Shown here piece after piece: positions 9,671 through 20,029 of a DNA stretch of 64,000 bases (position 1 is its first letter; every line of letters begins with the position of its first letter). The stretch spans positions 330,022 to 394,021 of the forward strand of contig NZ_JAPFRD010000005.1 of NCBI RefSeq assembly GCF_026183695.1, given 5' to 3'. The notes beneath the pieces were generated by a model that saw nothing but the letters and a program-made list of their open reading frames with translations, searched no databases and had not been told where the DNA came from. The translations under genes and the position numbers were made by a program. This stretch comes from Alteromonas aquimaris. Lineage in GTDB: Bacteria > Pseudomonadota > Gammaproteobacteria > Enterobacterales > Alteromonadaceae.

Positions 9671-9865
9671 AATAAGGGATCTCTCTTATCAGCAATTAAA
9701 TGAAGGTTTGTCGTTTCTGTCGGGTAAGAGGAGAGGTTGTTATTGCTTTGCCTGTTGTATGTTATCGGCAATCTATTTTTATTAATTGAACATTGTTCAA
9801 TTCTCCTCCCTCGACTGTGCCATCGTGAGGAAAAAAAGCAAGCGAAAATAGGGTGAGTAGTAAAA

Positions 9866-9897
9866 ATAAAAAAGCCAGACTTCATCAGCCTGGCTTT
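9866..9897 (-). terminator. Rho-independent terminator of the M28 peptidase gene
   Basis: AAAGCCAG (9871-9878) pairs with CTGGCTTT (9890-9897) around an 11-nt loop. On the minus strand a T-rich tail follows the stem, 20 nt after the peptidase stop. It is a textbook intrinsic terminator. Confidence 0.85.
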
Positions 9898-9917
9898 AAT
9901 GACTAAAAGGCAACACG

Positions 9918-11573
9918 TTATTTACGTTGGAACTCGCTTTCCTCTTTCCAACCAGGCCACTCTTCAGCGTTTGCCACATCGTAACCTACTTCAAATAACA
10001 TCTGGGTATCTTGCGCTATGCCAGACAAATCCCAGTTATCGCGATACTGGTCACACACCTGATGGTAACAACCCGTCACGATCACTTTCATGCGTTTACG
10101 ATATTTCGCTGTGGCTTCATCAAAAGGTTCAGTACCCCCTTTTGCATAGAGTGCTGGCACACCTTGTTTGGCGAAGCTGAAGTGATCTGAGCGATAATAA
10201 TAGCCTGCTTCTGGACGATCTTCCTGAGTCAGGTGACGACCTTGTCGCGTTGCCGCTTTCTCAAGATAGGTTTCCATCTCGGATTTACCCATTCCCACCA
10301 CCGCAACATCTTTGGTCTTACCCAATACGTTCATTGCGTCCATATTAATGTTGGCAACGGTTTGCTCGATTGGAATAACAGGGTTGTCAGCATAATATTT
10401 GGAACCTAATAATCCTTGCTCTTCAGCGGTAACAATTAAAAACGTTACCGAGCGCTTAGGCGCGCTGTTAAGGTCACCAAACGCATTGGCCATGACAATC
10501 GCCGCAGCTGTTCCAGTTGCATTGTCATGGGCGCCGTTGTAAATCTGGTCGCCATCCAATGACTCGTCCTTACCCAGGTGATCCCAGTGAGCTGTATAGA
10601 TAACATGTTCGTTGGGCAGTTCGGAGCCAGGCAAGGTCGCAATAAAGTTGTAGCTTTTCGACTTTTTAAATTTATTCTTCACGGTAATGGATGCGTTAAT
10701 ATCCATTTCCTTAGAATAAGGTCCTTGCATGGCTTTCGCTTTTTCTTCTTCGAAATCAAGGCCAGCATCGGTAAACACTTTTTTCGCTGCGTCTAACGTC
10801 AACCATCCTTCCATCGACACTCTGCTGGCTCCGCCATCTTTACTCACTAATCCATATTGAGGTCCACTCCAGCTATTGGCCACCACTGACCAGCCGTAAG
10901 AGGCTGGGGCGGTCTCATGCACAATGAGCGCAGCGGTAGCACCCTGACGGCTGGCTTCCTCATACTTGTAGCTCCAGCGGCCGTAATACGTCATGGTTGT
11001 GCCCTGAAATTTCCCGCTGTCTGGGTTTTCAAATCCGGGGTCATTGACCAGAATAACTACTGTTTTACCTTTGACATCTAACCCTTCATAATCATTCCAA
11101 TCATATTCTGGCGCGTTTACGCCATACCCGACAAAGACTAATTCAGAGTTATTAACGCTCACCTCTGCTTGTTCGCGCTTTGATGAAGCGACCATATCTT
11201 TTTTATAAGCAAATTGATTATCACCTATCTTAAGGTACATATCTGGATCAGCGGTGATTTCCATCAAGGCGACTTCTTGGAGAAAGCTATCGCCATTGCC
11301 CGGCTGAAAACCCGCTTTTTTAAACTCACTGGTTAAATAATCCAGTGTTTTTTTCTCCCCAATGGTGGTGGGCAGACGTCCTTCGAATTCATCCGAAGCA
11401 AGTGTTTTAATTGGTGGGTGAAATAGTTCAGCATCAATACTGTTATACACTTCGCTAAAGTTAGACGAAGCAGTATTCGGGTTGTTAGGGGGTGTCACAG
11501 ACTCGTCTGTGTCGACGCATGCCGTTAGTCCAAGACTGGTTGTGACTAAAAATGGCAAAAGAATTTTTTTCAT
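9918..11573 (-). CDS. M28 family zinc peptidase, lipoprotein
   Basis: A 551-residue secreted peptidase. It begins with a lipoprotein signal (MKKILLPFLVTTSLGLTAC; lipobox LTAC, Cys19), so it should be anchored in the outer or inner membrane facing the periplasm. A protease-associated domain (about 140-280) is inserted ahead of the M28 catalytic domain (about 315-530). The M28 zinc-site segments are visible: TAHWDHLG, NGAHDNATGTAA (bridging Asp), TAEEQGLLGS (catalytic Glu) and YRSDHFSFA. The family includes aminopeptidases and carboxypeptidases; the exact substrate is not evident. It is probably a single-gene unit. Confidence 0.93.
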   Translation of the reverse strand: MKKILLPFLVTTSLGLTACVDTDESVTPPNNPNTASSNFSEVYNSIDAELFHPPIKTLASDEFEGRLPTTIGEKKTLDYLTSEFKKAGFQPGNGDSFLQEVALMEITADPDMYLKIGDNQFAYKKDMVASSKREQAEVSVNNSELVFVGYGVNAPEYDWNDYEGLDVKGKTVVILVNDPGFENPDSGKFQGTTMTYYGRWSYKYEEASRQGATAALIVHETAPASYGWSVVANSWSGPQYGLVSKDGGASRVSMEGWLTLDAAKKVFTDAGLDFEEEKAKAMQGPYSKEMDINASITVKNKFKKSKSYNFIATLPGSELPNEHVIYTAHWDHLGKDESLDGDQIYNGAHDNATGTAAAIVMANAFGDLNSAPKRSVTFLIVTAEEQGLLGSKYYADNPVIPIEQTVANINMDAMNVLGKTKDVAVVGMGKSEMETYLEKAATRQGRHLTQEDRPEAGYYYRSDHFSFAKQGVPALYAKGGTEPFDEATAKYRKRMKVIVTGCYHQVCDQYRDNWDLSGIAQDTQMLFEVGYDVANAEEWPGWKEESEFQRK

Positions 11574-11643
11574 TATTTATCTCTGTTTGCTCTACAATCG
11601 TGACCAGTATAGAGAAAAGCTTTTTTATAACCAACCAGTACCG

Positions 11644-12504
11644 ATGAATTTAAATGAGAATAAGATAAGTTGGCGAATGGCGCTGAAAACTAGCATGATG
11701 GATCGTCCATTGCACACGTACAACTCGCATTATGGTCTATTTAATTTTCAGCATTTCCCGAATGTTGAGCAACTGAACCAACTGGCAACACGTGTATTAC
11801 CGTGTGAAAAGGCGGTGCCTGCCTTTAAAGCCAATCGTTATTTTGCAGAGGACAAACGATATTATGAGGAAATCATCTGCCAGAGTCAGGTAGTTCCTAC
11901 GCGCGAAAACAACTGGCATGACTTCTTTAATGCCTTAATTTGGATGCAGTTTCCAAAAACGAAGCGGTTATTTAGTGAGTTGCACCAACAAGATATCGCC
12001 GAGTTTGGTCTTAATCCCCGAACCCGCAGACGCAATCATATTACCCATTTTGATGAATGCGGTGTCATCATTGCCATTCCAAGCAGTATGATGACGGAAG
12101 GAAATGCATTACTTACGTTACTGGCTAATCATGACTGGGAGCGCGTATTTCAATCTTTTAAGGATTGTTGGCATCGTGTCCTTTTTCCCATTGTGTTTGG
12201 TCATGCAATGTTAGAGATGATGTTGCAACCCTTTATTGGCCTGACGGCTAAATGGTTAGCTGTGGAAGTGAGCGATGAATTTGCCGAGTTGTCATTTGGG
12301 CAACGCAATCATTTGTTGGATCAGGCCTTGATGCAGAGAGTCCAAGCGTTAGGTCATTTCGACATTTCGCATCCTCTGAAACCATTGCCTGTTCTAGGCG
12401 TGCCCGGCTGGTATCAACATCAATCCCACCAATTTTATTTAAATAAAGCGTACTTCAGACCATCATCTCGAACAAATGAATGGCCTGAATATATTTTGCT
12501 TTAA
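11644..12504 (+). CDS. DUF3025 domain-containing protein
   Basis: A cytoplasmic protein of about 286 residues that I recognise as DUF3025, a family of unknown function in Proteobacteria. Supporting features are the WHDFFNALIWMQFPKTKRLF segment and the THFDECGVI segment typical of the family. The reading frame is open back to 11482, but that part overlaps the divergent M28 signal peptide, so I chose ATG 11644; an in-frame ATG at 11677 is also possible. Neither has a strong ribosome site. Its TAA overlaps the opposite-strand stop of the next gene. Confidence 0.8.
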   Translation: MNLNENKISWRMALKTSMMDRPLHTYNSHYGLFNFQHFPNVEQLNQLATRVLPCEKAVPAFKANRYFAEDKRYYEEIICQSQVVPTRENNWHDFFNALIWMQFPKTKRLFSELHQQDIAEFGLNPRTRRRNHITHFDECGVIIAIPSSMMTEGNALLTLLANHDWERVFQSFKDCWHRVLFPIVFGHAMLEMMLQPFIGLTAKWLAVEVSDEFAELSFGQRNHLLDQALMQRVQALGHFDISHPLKPLPVLGVPGWYQHQSHQFYLNKAYFRPSSRTNEWPEYILL

Positions 12505-13205
12505 AACAAGAGGATGATAAACCAGACAGCCCAGATAATCGCATAGGGCGCCACCGCAATTATGGTAGATTTTTTGGTAGAGAAACTGGTCCACTGACTA
12601 ATACCTACTGACATCAGGTAGATTGACCAAATGGCGTCGACTTTAAGTGACTGGGCAAAGGCAAACCATGGCGACCCCATATCGATACTAAACACATAGG
12701 CAATCGACAATGGCGCTAATACGGTGGGTGGTATCTGATGATCGCCCGCAATGAGAATCAAAATTAATGCCACTAAACTACTAACCACCACAGGCATGCC
12801 AATCCACCAAGTCATGCCATACCAGTCAGTAAATCCATGTAGGTTTTCTTCATCAGATCGAGTTGCCAGGTTTAAGTAAAGTGCAACGATGGCGTTAATG
12901 GCGATATAGCCGAAAAATACCGCTACAGATGCAAAACTAAGTGCTGCTGTAGGTGACAGCTGGTTGCGAAATTGTTCTTGTTCGGCAGGCGTGCGATCAG
13001 CGAATTGAGCATCAACCAATAATTCGGTATACCAATTAAAGTCGACAAAATTAAAATAGACATATTGCGGTAAAATAGTCACGATGATAACAATAAAAAA
13101 TGGTAGCCATGACCAGTTGTTTTTTTCAGCGAGGGCGTGAAAAACCCCATTAGGTCGAAAAAAAATGTCGTTACATGCCTGAATGGGGTTACTTACTTTA
13201 TGCAT
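12501..13205 (-). CDS. Yip1-family membrane protein
   Basis: A 234-residue inner-membrane protein with about five hydrophobic segments, resembling the Yip1/DUF1282 family; function unknown. The frame is open to 13325, but ATG 13205 (MHKVSNPIQA) has an AGGAG 6 nt upstream and gives the N-terminus usual for the family (a short amphipathic segment with NPIQACNDIFFRP), so I chose it. The gene converges on the DUF3025 gene and their stop codons overlap. Confidence 0.8.
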   Translation of the reverse strand: MHKVSNPIQACNDIFFRPNGVFHALAEKNNWSWLPFFIVIIVTILPQYVYFNFVDFNWYTELLVDAQFADRTPAEQEQFRNQLSPTAALSFASVAVFFGYIAINAIVALYLNLATRSDEENLHGFTDWYGMTWWIGMPVVVSSLVALILILIAGDHQIPPTVLAPLSIAYVFSIDMGSPWFAFAQSLKVDAIWSIYLMSVGISQWTSFSTKKSTIIAVAPYAIIWAVWFIILLF

Positions 13206-13413
13206 CCATTGCTCCTTATAAGAAGTTAATACCGCAAGCATACTGATTTCTCTACAATTAGTACACTCCAACACTCTCAGATCATAGTTTGTAGCATTTT
13301 TTTTTGTCAAACGTGGTGAAATCACTTTATGCTGGACGAGTAGGAAACAGCATTTATAAAAAGAATACTTAAGAATAATTACAAAACATAGTCATAGAGG
13401 TAAGGGAAATCGC

Positions 13414-14193
13414 ATGATATCGATATCGCACCTGGCGAAAAAATTCGCTGTGGAAAATCCTAAGAAGCTAAGTGAGCAGGAAAAAAAGGATCCGCGCTTA
13501 AAGGGACGGTACTTCCATTCTGTAAAAGATGTCTCTTTTTCGTGCGAAAAAGGGGAGGTTCTAGGGTTGCTGGGACCTAATGGTGCGGGCAAAACGACCA
13601 CTTTAAGAATGTTATCCACCGCCCTGAAACCAGATGGGGGTGACATCGTGCTTGAGGGGGTAAACGTCGTCAGCGATCCATTGCTCGCGCGAAAAAAGAT
13701 CGGTTTCCTTTCAGGTTCAACGGGGTTATACGCCAAACTCACGGGCCGCGAAAATATCACCTACTTTGGTCAACTTCACGGTATGCGTCCTGACATAATT
13801 AAACAAAAAATTAATGAGTTGGCTGACACACTCGATTTACATAGTTTTTTAGACCGTCGCTGTGCAAATTATTCAACCGGAATGAAGCAAAGGATTGCCA
13901 TTGCCAGAACAGTAGTTCATGAACCGAACGTGGTTATATTGGATGAGCCTACAACCGGGTTGGATATTATGGCGACGCAAACCGTTTTGAATTTTATCCG
14001 TGGGTTAAAAAACAGCGGTGTGCCTGTTATCTTCTCTACCCATCACCTGGCAGAGGTGGATGAGTTGTGTGACCGCGTAACGGTGATAAACCATGGTTTA
14101 ACTGAATTCGACGATACCATTAGCGCTTTTCGTGATTTAGCTCCTCAATCAATGCATCAGGCGTTTTTACATACGCTTAAACAGGACGTTTAA
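13414..14193 (+). CDS. natA: ABC transporter ATP-binding protein, NatA type
   Basis: A 259-residue nucleotide-binding subunit of an ABC exporter of the NatAB (Na+ efflux) type. Visible motifs are Walker A GPNGAGKTT (54-62), signature YSTGMKQR, Walker B VVILDEPTTGLD and the switch histidine in FSTHH. The N-terminal insertion LSEQEKKDPRLKGRYFHSV is characteristic of this subfamily. An AAGGGA precedes the ATG. The permease gene follows after 2 nt. Sodium is the known substrate of Bacillus NatAB; whether it is here is inference. Confidence 0.9.
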   Translation: MISISHLAKKFAVENPKKLSEQEKKDPRLKGRYFHSVKDVSFSCEKGEVLGLLGPNGAGKTTTLRMLSTALKPDGGDIVLEGVNVVSDPLLARKKIGFLSGSTGLYAKLTGRENITYFGQLHGMRPDIIKQKINELADTLDLHSFLDRRCANYSTGMKQRIAIARTVVHEPNVVILDEPTTGLDIMATQTVLNFIRGLKNSGVPVIFSTHHLAEVDELCDRVTVINHGLTEFDDTISAFRDLAPQSMHQAFLHTLKQDV

Positions 14194-14195
14194 TT

Positions 14196-15389
14196 ATGTG
14201 GTTAGTATTTTTAAAAGAAATTAAAGAATTGGTTCGAGATAAGAAAACTCTTTTCTTCATGATTGCGCTCCCCATGATCGTATTTCCCTTAATTATCGGC
14301 GGCGTGGCATGGTTTTCTGGCAAAGCTTTGCAGGAGGCGCAAACGAAAACGCTTTCCTATTCCATCGTCGGTGGGCAACTGGCGCCTGAAGTCACCCAAC
14401 ACCTGGATAGTGAAAATGGATTTGAGCTGGTCTCCATGCCCGCTGAAAGCAATTTTAAAGAATGGATAAAAGCTGAGAAAGCAGATTTCGTGATCGTCAT
14501 ACCCGACAATTATGGTGCTAATCCATTAGAAACCGGACAAATTAAAATACAGGTTTATTTAAACGATGCTAACTTGAACATGGTAGAGGACCGTCTCAAT
14601 GCCATCGTCGGAAAGATTGCTGACCAAAACCAGCAATTTGCATTTGATGAGCTAGGGCTTAACGAGGCTCAACAACAGGCATTGATACACCCTATTGTCT
14701 TGGAAAAAGTCGATATCGCAGATAAAAGGGAGAGCATCGGTCAGAAAATTGGCGGCTTTATTCCTTACTTTATTTTTATCCTGTGTCTGCAAGGCGCCAT
14801 GATCCCAGCTACCGATTTGGGTGCTGGGGAAAAAGAGCGTGGCACCTTAGAAACCTTACTTATCTCACCCATAGAACGGCATAAACTAGTGCTTGGGAAG
14901 TTCATTACCATCGGTTTTGCGGGAGTAGTCTCTGCGCTCGTAACGGTCGTCAGCATGGCGGTATGGGGCATAGTACTAAGTCAGGGAATGGCAATTGAGT
15001 TAGTCGCTGATTTCATGGGCTCGATTAGCATTATCGACTTTATATTAATGTTTTTAATGTTAGTGCCAGTAGTGGCGATTTTTGCTGCCGTTTTACTGAG
15101 TCTTTCTATCTATGCACGAACCTTTAAAGAGGCGCAAGGGTACATGACCCCATTGGTGATGATTGTTATCGTCCCGGTTGTACTTTCAATGTTACCAGGG
15201 GTTGAATTAAAAGGTGTGTGGGCCTGGGTACCCCTAACAAATGTTGCATTGGCTATTCGCGAATTAATTAAAGGGACCATGGATTACATGCAGTTAGTTG
15301 CTATTTTTGGCTCTACGGCAATCATAGCGGGCTTATTATTGGCCTTCTGCGTGTACTGGTTTAATCAAGAGAAAGTGTTGTTTAGGTAA
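14196..15389 (+). CDS. natB: ABC transporter permease, NatB type
   Basis: A 397-residue membrane subunit partnering the preceding ATPase. It has one N-terminal membrane segment (about 20-45), a large extracytoplasmic domain (about 55-185), then five or six membrane segments, the ABC-2/NatB layout. The KERGTLETLLISPI coupling segment (near residue 215) is typical of ABC-2 permeases. The short gap to natA implies a two-gene operon, closed by a strong terminator after the stop. Confidence 0.9.
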   Translation: MWLVFLKEIKELVRDKKTLFFMIALPMIVFPLIIGGVAWFSGKALQEAQTKTLSYSIVGGQLAPEVTQHLDSENGFELVSMPAESNFKEWIKAEKADFVIVIPDNYGANPLETGQIKIQVYLNDANLNMVEDRLNAIVGKIADQNQQFAFDELGLNEAQQQALIHPIVLEKVDIADKRESIGQKIGGFIPYFIFILCLQGAMIPATDLGAGEKERGTLETLLISPIERHKLVLGKFITIGFAGVVSALVTVVSMAVWGIVLSQGMAIELVADFMGSISIIDFILMFLMLVPVVAIFAAVLLSLSIYARTFKEAQGYMTPLVMIVIVPVVLSMLPGVELKGVWAWVPLTNVALAIRELIKGTMDYMQLVAIFGSTAIIAGLLLAFCVYWFNQEKVLFR

Positions 15390-15445
15390 CAGCAATCGGC
15401 ACTGATACTTACTCACTCAGTGCGGTGGTCTAACATTAAAAGTGA

Positions 15446-15477
15446 TAAAAAACCTGCCGAATTGGCAGGTTTTTTTA
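15446..15477. terminator. Bidirectional terminator between natB and the SLC13 permease
   Basis: AACCTGCC (15451-15458) pairs with GGCAGGTT (15464-15471) over a 5-nt loop. An A-tract lies on one side and a T-tract on the other, so it can end both the natAB operon and the minus-strand cys operon. A second 7-bp stem without a T-tract (15399-15405 with 15417-15423) precedes it. Confidence 0.9.
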
Positions 15478-15483
15478 TCCCTT

Positions 15484-17208
15484 CTAGAAATACACATAAT
15501 TGAGCAGGCTGATCACAATTGTGCTGTATACAATCGATATCGGCAGGCCTATTTTAGTGAAGTGGGTAAATTTATAATCTGCTGCATTAAAAGCTAACAA
15601 ATTTGTTTGATACCCATAAGGTGATATGAAACTCGCACTTGCCGCAAACGCCACCGCTAGCGCAAAAGGCAGAATAGGTGCGCCAATTATTTCTACTACG
15701 CCGTAAGCGAACGGAAACATCAGGGCCGCTGCCGCGTTATTGGTGACAAATTCGGTTAGCAGTAAAGTGGTGACATAAATTACGGCCAAAGCGACCAGCC
15801 AATTCGTATCGGAAAGGTAAGGCAACAGAAAATGTGTGCTGGTGGCGATAACGCCAGAATTCTCTAAAGCCGTGGCTAAGCTAAGTGCGCCCACAATAAC
15901 TACCATTAAATTTAACGGTAAGTTACGTTTGAGTTCAGTATTTGTCACTACTTTAAAAGCAACTAACACAGCGGCGAAAAACATTAACCCAATACCCAGT
16001 GGAACCAGATTAATCGCAGACAAACCTACTGTGATCAAAAAGCCGCCGAGCGCAATCACTTCCTGATTTAAATTTAATGGGCGAGCAATTTTCTGATTGC
16101 TTAAAACAAAGAAATTTTTGGTCAAATTATGACGTGAATGAAAGTCTGGCCCCGTCGCCAAAAGTAAAAAGTCACCAGCTTTTAGTTTTATGTCGCCCAG
16201 TTTCCCTGAAAGTTGTTCGCCATCCCGTCGAATAGCGACAACCGCTGCGTCAAATAAGGCCCTAAAACCTAAAGCTTTGATCGTTTGCCCAACAATTTGG
16301 GCACGATTTGCGACTAACACTTCCGTGAGGTTATCGCGCATAATGCCATCGGCCTCAGCAAATGTGGTCAAGCCTCTGATATGGCTTAAATTATCAATTT
16401 TTTGGACATTTCCAGAAAAAATGAGCTTATCTCCTTCCTGGATAAGCAGATCAGGTGTAACGGGGGAAATGAGTTTTCCATCACGGATGATTTCGGCAAG
16501 AAACAATTCAGGCAAATTGCGGAGATGATTTTGTTCAACAGATTTACCCACCAACTCTGAATGTGGCTCAACTTCAGCTTCTAAAAAGTACTCTCTAAAG
16601 TTCCGTTGTTTATTTTCGATGTTGGGCAAAAGTGGTGTAAGAAAAAACATTAACACACCACAGCTTAAACCTCCTATTAATCCATATAGTGTGAAATCCC
16701 AAAAGGCAAAACCCGGATGTCCATGTTCCTGTAAAAAACTATCTACGATGAGATTGGTAGAGGTTCCTATTAACGTCACCGTCCCGCCCAAAATAGCGGC
16801 ATAAGAGAGTGGTATTAAGAAGCGAGAAGCAGGGTGGTATTGGTTCTGTTTAACTGGGCCAATCAAGCTGGCTACAATGGCGGTGTTATTCAGCAGAGCA
16901 GACGAGAAAAAAGTTAGGCCAAATAAACGCCAGTAGGATGCCCCAAAGCTTTGCGTAATAAGTTTACGTCCTAACCTCTTAATTAATGCTGTCTTATCTA
17001 TCGCACTGCTCACTAATAGCAGTAGCACCAAAGTAATTAACCCTTTGTTGGTCAGGTTAGAAAGAATGTCTTCAAATTTGAGTTGTTGGGCAAGAACTAA
17101 GCCGAGCATGGCTGCGGCAAATATGGTTGAAGGGCGCTGGTTAGAGAAAATCAGCGCCAGAATGGTGCCGAGAAAAACACTCAGCACCACTAACTGGCTC
17201 AGATCCAT
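15484..17208 (-). CDS. SLC13 family permease with two TrkA-C domains (probable sulfate importer)
   Basis: A 574-residue divalent-anion:Na+ symporter-type protein. It has N-terminal membrane segments (about 1-195), two cytosolic RCK/TrkA-C domains (about 205-280 and 290-370) and C-terminal membrane segments (about 390-574). The segments NNTAIVASL, GTSTNLIVDS and FVTNNAAAALMFP match the family's ion- and substrate-binding hairpins. It is the last gene of the cysD-cysC-cysQ-cysN run, 24 nt after cysN, so sulfate uptake is the likely role; this is inferred from context. No CysPTWA-type sulfate ABC transporter is in the window. Confidence 0.85.
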   Translation of the reverse strand: MDLSQLVVLSVFLGTILALIFSNQRPSTIFAAAMLGLVLAQQLKFEDILSNLTNKGLITLVLLLLVSSAIDKTALIKRLGRKLITQSFGASYWRLFGLTFFSSALLNNTAIVASLIGPVKQNQYHPASRFLIPLSYAAILGGTVTLIGTSTNLIVDSFLQEHGHPGFAFWDFTLYGLIGGLSCGVLMFFLTPLLPNIENKQRNFREYFLEAEVEPHSELVGKSVEQNHLRNLPELFLAEIIRDGKLISPVTPDLLIQEGDKLIFSGNVQKIDNLSHIRGLTTFAEADGIMRDNLTEVLVANRAQIVGQTIKALGFRALFDAAVVAIRRDGEQLSGKLGDIKLKAGDFLLLATGPDFHSRHNLTKNFFVLSNQKIARPLNLNQEVIALGGFLITVGLSAINLVPLGIGLMFFAAVLVAFKVVTNTELKRNLPLNLMVVIVGALSLATALENSGVIATSTHFLLPYLSDTNWLVALAVIYVTTLLLTEFVTNNAAAALMFPFAYGVVEIIGAPILPFALAVAFAASASFISPYGYQTNLLAFNAADYKFTHFTKIGLPISIVYSTIVISLLNYVYF

Positions 17209-17232
17209 AGTTGTATACTTCCTTAGTGGTAA

Positions 17233-18645
17233 CTACTTGCTAATATCGATAGCATTCCAATGCGGGAAGTGTTTACGAACTAACGCATTAAACTCAAGCT
17301 CGAACTCAGAGTAGTGAGTTGAAGCGTGCTGTTGATCTTTGGACAGTTCATCAATAATCATACCTGCACCCACCGTACCGTTGGTGAGGCGGTCTATTAC
17401 GATAAACGCACCGGTAGCCCTGTTTTTCGTATAGGGATCACACGCGACAGTTTGCGTGAATTTGACATCAACAACTGCTATTTCATTGAGGTTAAGATGC
17501 ATAGCATCTTTTTTCTCTAAGGTATTCACGTCAATCTGATAATCAATATGCGAGACAGCCCCAGAGGTCATTTTCGTAGCAAATTTAAAAGCGTATTGCT
17601 TATTAGGCATTAATGGCTCATCAGCCATCCATACCAGATGAGATTTAAACTGCGTGGCAGACAACGGCAGATTGTCAGATTTGACGATCATATCGCCACG
17701 AGAAATATCAATCTCGTCCTCAAGCGTTAGCGTTGTTGCCTGGGGAACATAGGCGCGTTCCTGTTCACCCTCAAAGTTAACGATAGCTTTCACTTTCGAT
17801 TTTTTACCCGACGGTAGCGCCATAACCTCATCACCCGGAGCAATTTCACCAGACACAACGGTGCCTGCGAACCCGCGAAAATCCAGATTAGGGCGATTTA
17901 CATACTGGACTGGGAAACGGAAATCTTCGTGATTGTTATCTTCACCAATTTCGATACTTTCAAGCAAGGCCATCAATGGTTCGCCTTCAAACCATGGAGT
18001 GTGTTCGCTTTTATTAACGACATTGTCCCCTTCCAGAGCGGAAATCGGAACAAAACGAATATCTGGAATATCTAAATTCTTCGCAAATTCCAGGTAGTCT
18101 TCACGAATTTGATTATAGGTTTTTTCGCTGTAATCCATTAAGTCCATTTTGTTAATTGCAACAATAACGTGCTTAATGCCCAGAAGATTTACCAGAAATG
18201 AGTGACGTCTGGTTTGTGTCTTCACGCCACCACGCGCATCAACTAGAATAATTGCAAGATCACAGGTAGAAGCCCCTGTAACCATGTTGCGGGTGTACTG
18301 CTCGTGTCCTGGTGTATCAGCAATGATGAACTTACGTTTATCAGTAGAGAAGTAGCGATACGCCACATCAATGGTGATGCCTTGTTCACGCTCTGACTGA
18401 AGCCCGTCAACGAGCAACGCCAAATCAACTTTATCGCCTGTAGTACCAACCTTTTTACTGTCTTTGGTAATGGCGGCCAGTTGGTCTTCGTAAATCATTT
18501 TTGAATCGTGTAACAAGCGACCAATTAAGGTACTTTTACCGTCATCGACACTACCGCAAGTTAAAAACCGCAGAAGATCTTTTTGTTCATGTTGTTCCAA
18601 ATAAGCAAGAATGTCTTCTTGCAACAAACTATTTTCACTATTCAT
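17233..18645 (-). CDS. cysN: Sulfate adenylyltransferase subunit 1 (CysN)
   Basis: CysN is the GTPase that drives CysD in activating sulfate to adenosine 5'-phosphosulfate. The 470-residue protein has the translational-GTPase motifs GSVDDGKST (31-39), DTPGHEQYT (G3) and NKMDLMD (G4), followed by EF-Tu-like beta-barrel domains. It lacks a fused APS kinase, which is encoded separately (cysC). The gene begins 2 nt after the cysQ stop. Confidence 0.96.
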   Translation of the reverse strand: MNSENSLLQEDILAYLEQHEQKDLLRFLTCGSVDDGKSTLIGRLLHDSKMIYEDQLAAITKDSKKVGTTGDKVDLALLVDGLQSEREQGITIDVAYRYFSTDKRKFIIADTPGHEQYTRNMVTGASTCDLAIILVDARGGVKTQTRRHSFLVNLLGIKHVIVAINKMDLMDYSEKTYNQIREDYLEFAKNLDIPDIRFVPISALEGDNVVNKSEHTPWFEGEPLMALLESIEIGEDNNHEDFRFPVQYVNRPNLDFRGFAGTVVSGEIAPGDEVMALPSGKKSKVKAIVNFEGEQERAYVPQATTLTLEDEIDISRGDMIVKSDNLPLSATQFKSHLVWMADEPLMPNKQYAFKFATKMTSGAVSHIDYQIDVNTLEKKDAMHLNLNEIAVVDVKFTQTVACDPYTKNRATGAFIVIDRLTNGTVGAGMIIDELSKDQQHASTHYSEFELEFNALVRKHFPHWNAIDISK

Positions 18646-18647
18646 GC

Positions 18648-19436
18648 TTATGCGCTCACTAAGAAAAAGGGGTTTAATACGGACGATTTCTGGTTATAGG
18701 TTAAAGGTTCAGCGTTCGGATCCAATGGATTATCGGGATCCAGTACGGTAACCTTAGCACCGGCTGCAAGGGCCACCGCATGCGCAGCGCCCGTGTCCCA
18801 CTCGGATGTCGGACCAAGTCGTGGATACAGATGCGCTTCACCGCAGGCTACCAGGCAAAGCTTTAACGAACTTCCCATCGCGACCAACTCTGTTTCGCCT
18901 TCAAGCTGCTCTAACAGGTTCTTGATTTCGGGACTCTGATGCGATCGGCTGCCTACTACTTTCCACACTTCACCAGTTTGATGTTGACGAGCTTCAATTG
19001 TTTTTGTGCCTTCATCATTTTCTATCCATGCACCTTTGCCAACGATGCCTACGTAAGCTTCTTGACGGGCAGGCGCATAAACAACGCCAAGGGTGGGTTT
19101 GCCATTATCGATCAGTGCGATATTAACCGTGAATTCGCCATTTTTCTTGATGAACTCTTTGGTACCATCAAGCGGGTCAACCAACCAGTATTGCTGCCAG
19201 GTTTGACGCTCTTCCCACTCAATGTCTGCCGACTCTTCTGAGAGAATGGGCAGATCTGAGAGTTCTTTTAATTCTTTGACAATGCATTTATGTGCCGCTA
19301 AGTCAGCTTCCGTAAGGGGGCTGGTATCCTGTTTTTCATAAATGTCAAAATCCTTCTCATAAATGCCCATAATTTCATCGCCTGCCAGTTTTGCAATGCG
19401 TAAGATTTGCTGGGCGAGAGGGTCGGGTAATGTCAT
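18648..19436 (-). CDS. cysQ: 3'(2'),5'-bisphosphate nucleotidase CysQ
   Basis: CysQ hydrolyses 3'-phosphoadenosine 5'-phosphate, the by-product of PAPS reduction, to AMP and phosphate. The 262-residue protein shows the inositol-monophosphatase superfamily metal sites: the LSEESAD segment (66-71), DPLDGT (87-92) and WDTGAAHA near the C-terminus. Its ATG overlaps the cysC stop (TAATG), implying translational coupling. Its position between cysC and cysN puts PAP recycling under the same control as PAPS synthesis. Confidence 0.94.
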   Translation of the reverse strand: MTLPDPLAQQILRIAKLAGDEIMGIYEKDFDIYEKQDTSPLTEADLAAHKCIVKELKELSDLPILSEESADIEWEERQTWQQYWLVDPLDGTKEFIKKNGEFTVNIALIDNGKPTLGVVYAPARQEAYVGIVGKGAWIENDEGTKTIEARQHQTGEVWKVVGSRSHQSPEIKNLLEQLEGETELVAMGSSLKLCLVACGEAHLYPRLGPTSEWDTGAAHAVALAAGAKVTVLDPDNPLDPNAEPLTYNQKSSVLNPFFLVSA

Positions 19437-20029
19437 TACACAAAGCCTCTTTCAGTCAATAGTGAATACAAGCGCTCAGCCGTGTCTTCAGCGCTTTCTT
19501 CTTTATAAGTTAAATGGACTTCAGCAGAAGTGGGGGCCTCGTAGGCTGAATCTATGCCAGTAAAATGCTTGATATCACCGCTACGCGCCTTTTTATAGAG
19601 GCCCTTTGGATCACGTTGTTCACACACTTCTAAGGGTGTATCAACAAACACTTCTACAAATTCACCCTTTTCCAGCAAATTCCGACAAAAGTCGCGGTCA
19701 GCCTGGAATGGGGAAATAAATGCGGTCAGAACGATAGTGCCAGAATCAACGAAAAGCTTTGCCACTTCGCTGATTCGACGTATATTTTCTACCCGGTCTT
19801 TGTCATCAAAACCTAAATCTCCGCACAATCCGTGTCTGATATTATCGCCATCAAGCAGATAAGTATGTTTATTTTGCTCGTGAAGTTTTTTCTCAAGCAG
19901 ATTCGCCAGCGTTGATTTACCAGAGCCACTTAAACCCGTTAACCAAATGACACGCGGAGTCTGCTGAAGTGCTTCACTTCGCGTTTTCTTGGATACTTCG
20001 TGCTGATGCCACACGATATCGGTTTTCAT
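19436..20029 (-). CDS. cysC: Adenylylsulfate kinase CysC
   Basis: CysC phosphorylates APS to PAPS. The 197-residue protein contains the P-loop GLSGSGKST (32-40), the DGDNIRHGL substrate segment and [11 protein letters not shown] with the phosphorylatable serine of the family. The start overlaps the cysD stop (TAATG) and the end overlaps the cysQ start, so all three are probably coupled in translation. Confidence 0.96.
   Translation of the reverse strand: MKTDIVWHQHEVSKKTRSEALQQTPRVIWLTGLSGSGKSTLANLLEKKLHEQNKHTYLLDGDNIRHGLCGDLGFDDKDRVENIRRISEVAKLFVDSGTIVLTAFISPFQADRDFCRNLLEKGEFVEVFVDTPLEVCEQRDPKGLYKKARSGDIKHFTGIDSAYEAPTSAEVHLTYKEESAEDTAERLYSLLTERGFV

Noticed and set aside
9640-9885. 81-residue minus-strand frame ahead of asnB
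   Set aside because: It overlaps the asnB start in another frame and runs into the M28 terminator; no ribosome site.
11482-11643. N-terminal extension of the DUF3025 protein
   Set aside because: It overlaps the divergent lipoprotein signal peptide of the M28 peptidase and would not match the family's start.
12501-12504. Overlapping stops of DUF3025 and Yip1 genes as a regulatory feature
   Set aside because: Convergent 4-nt overlap is common and no extra signal is present.
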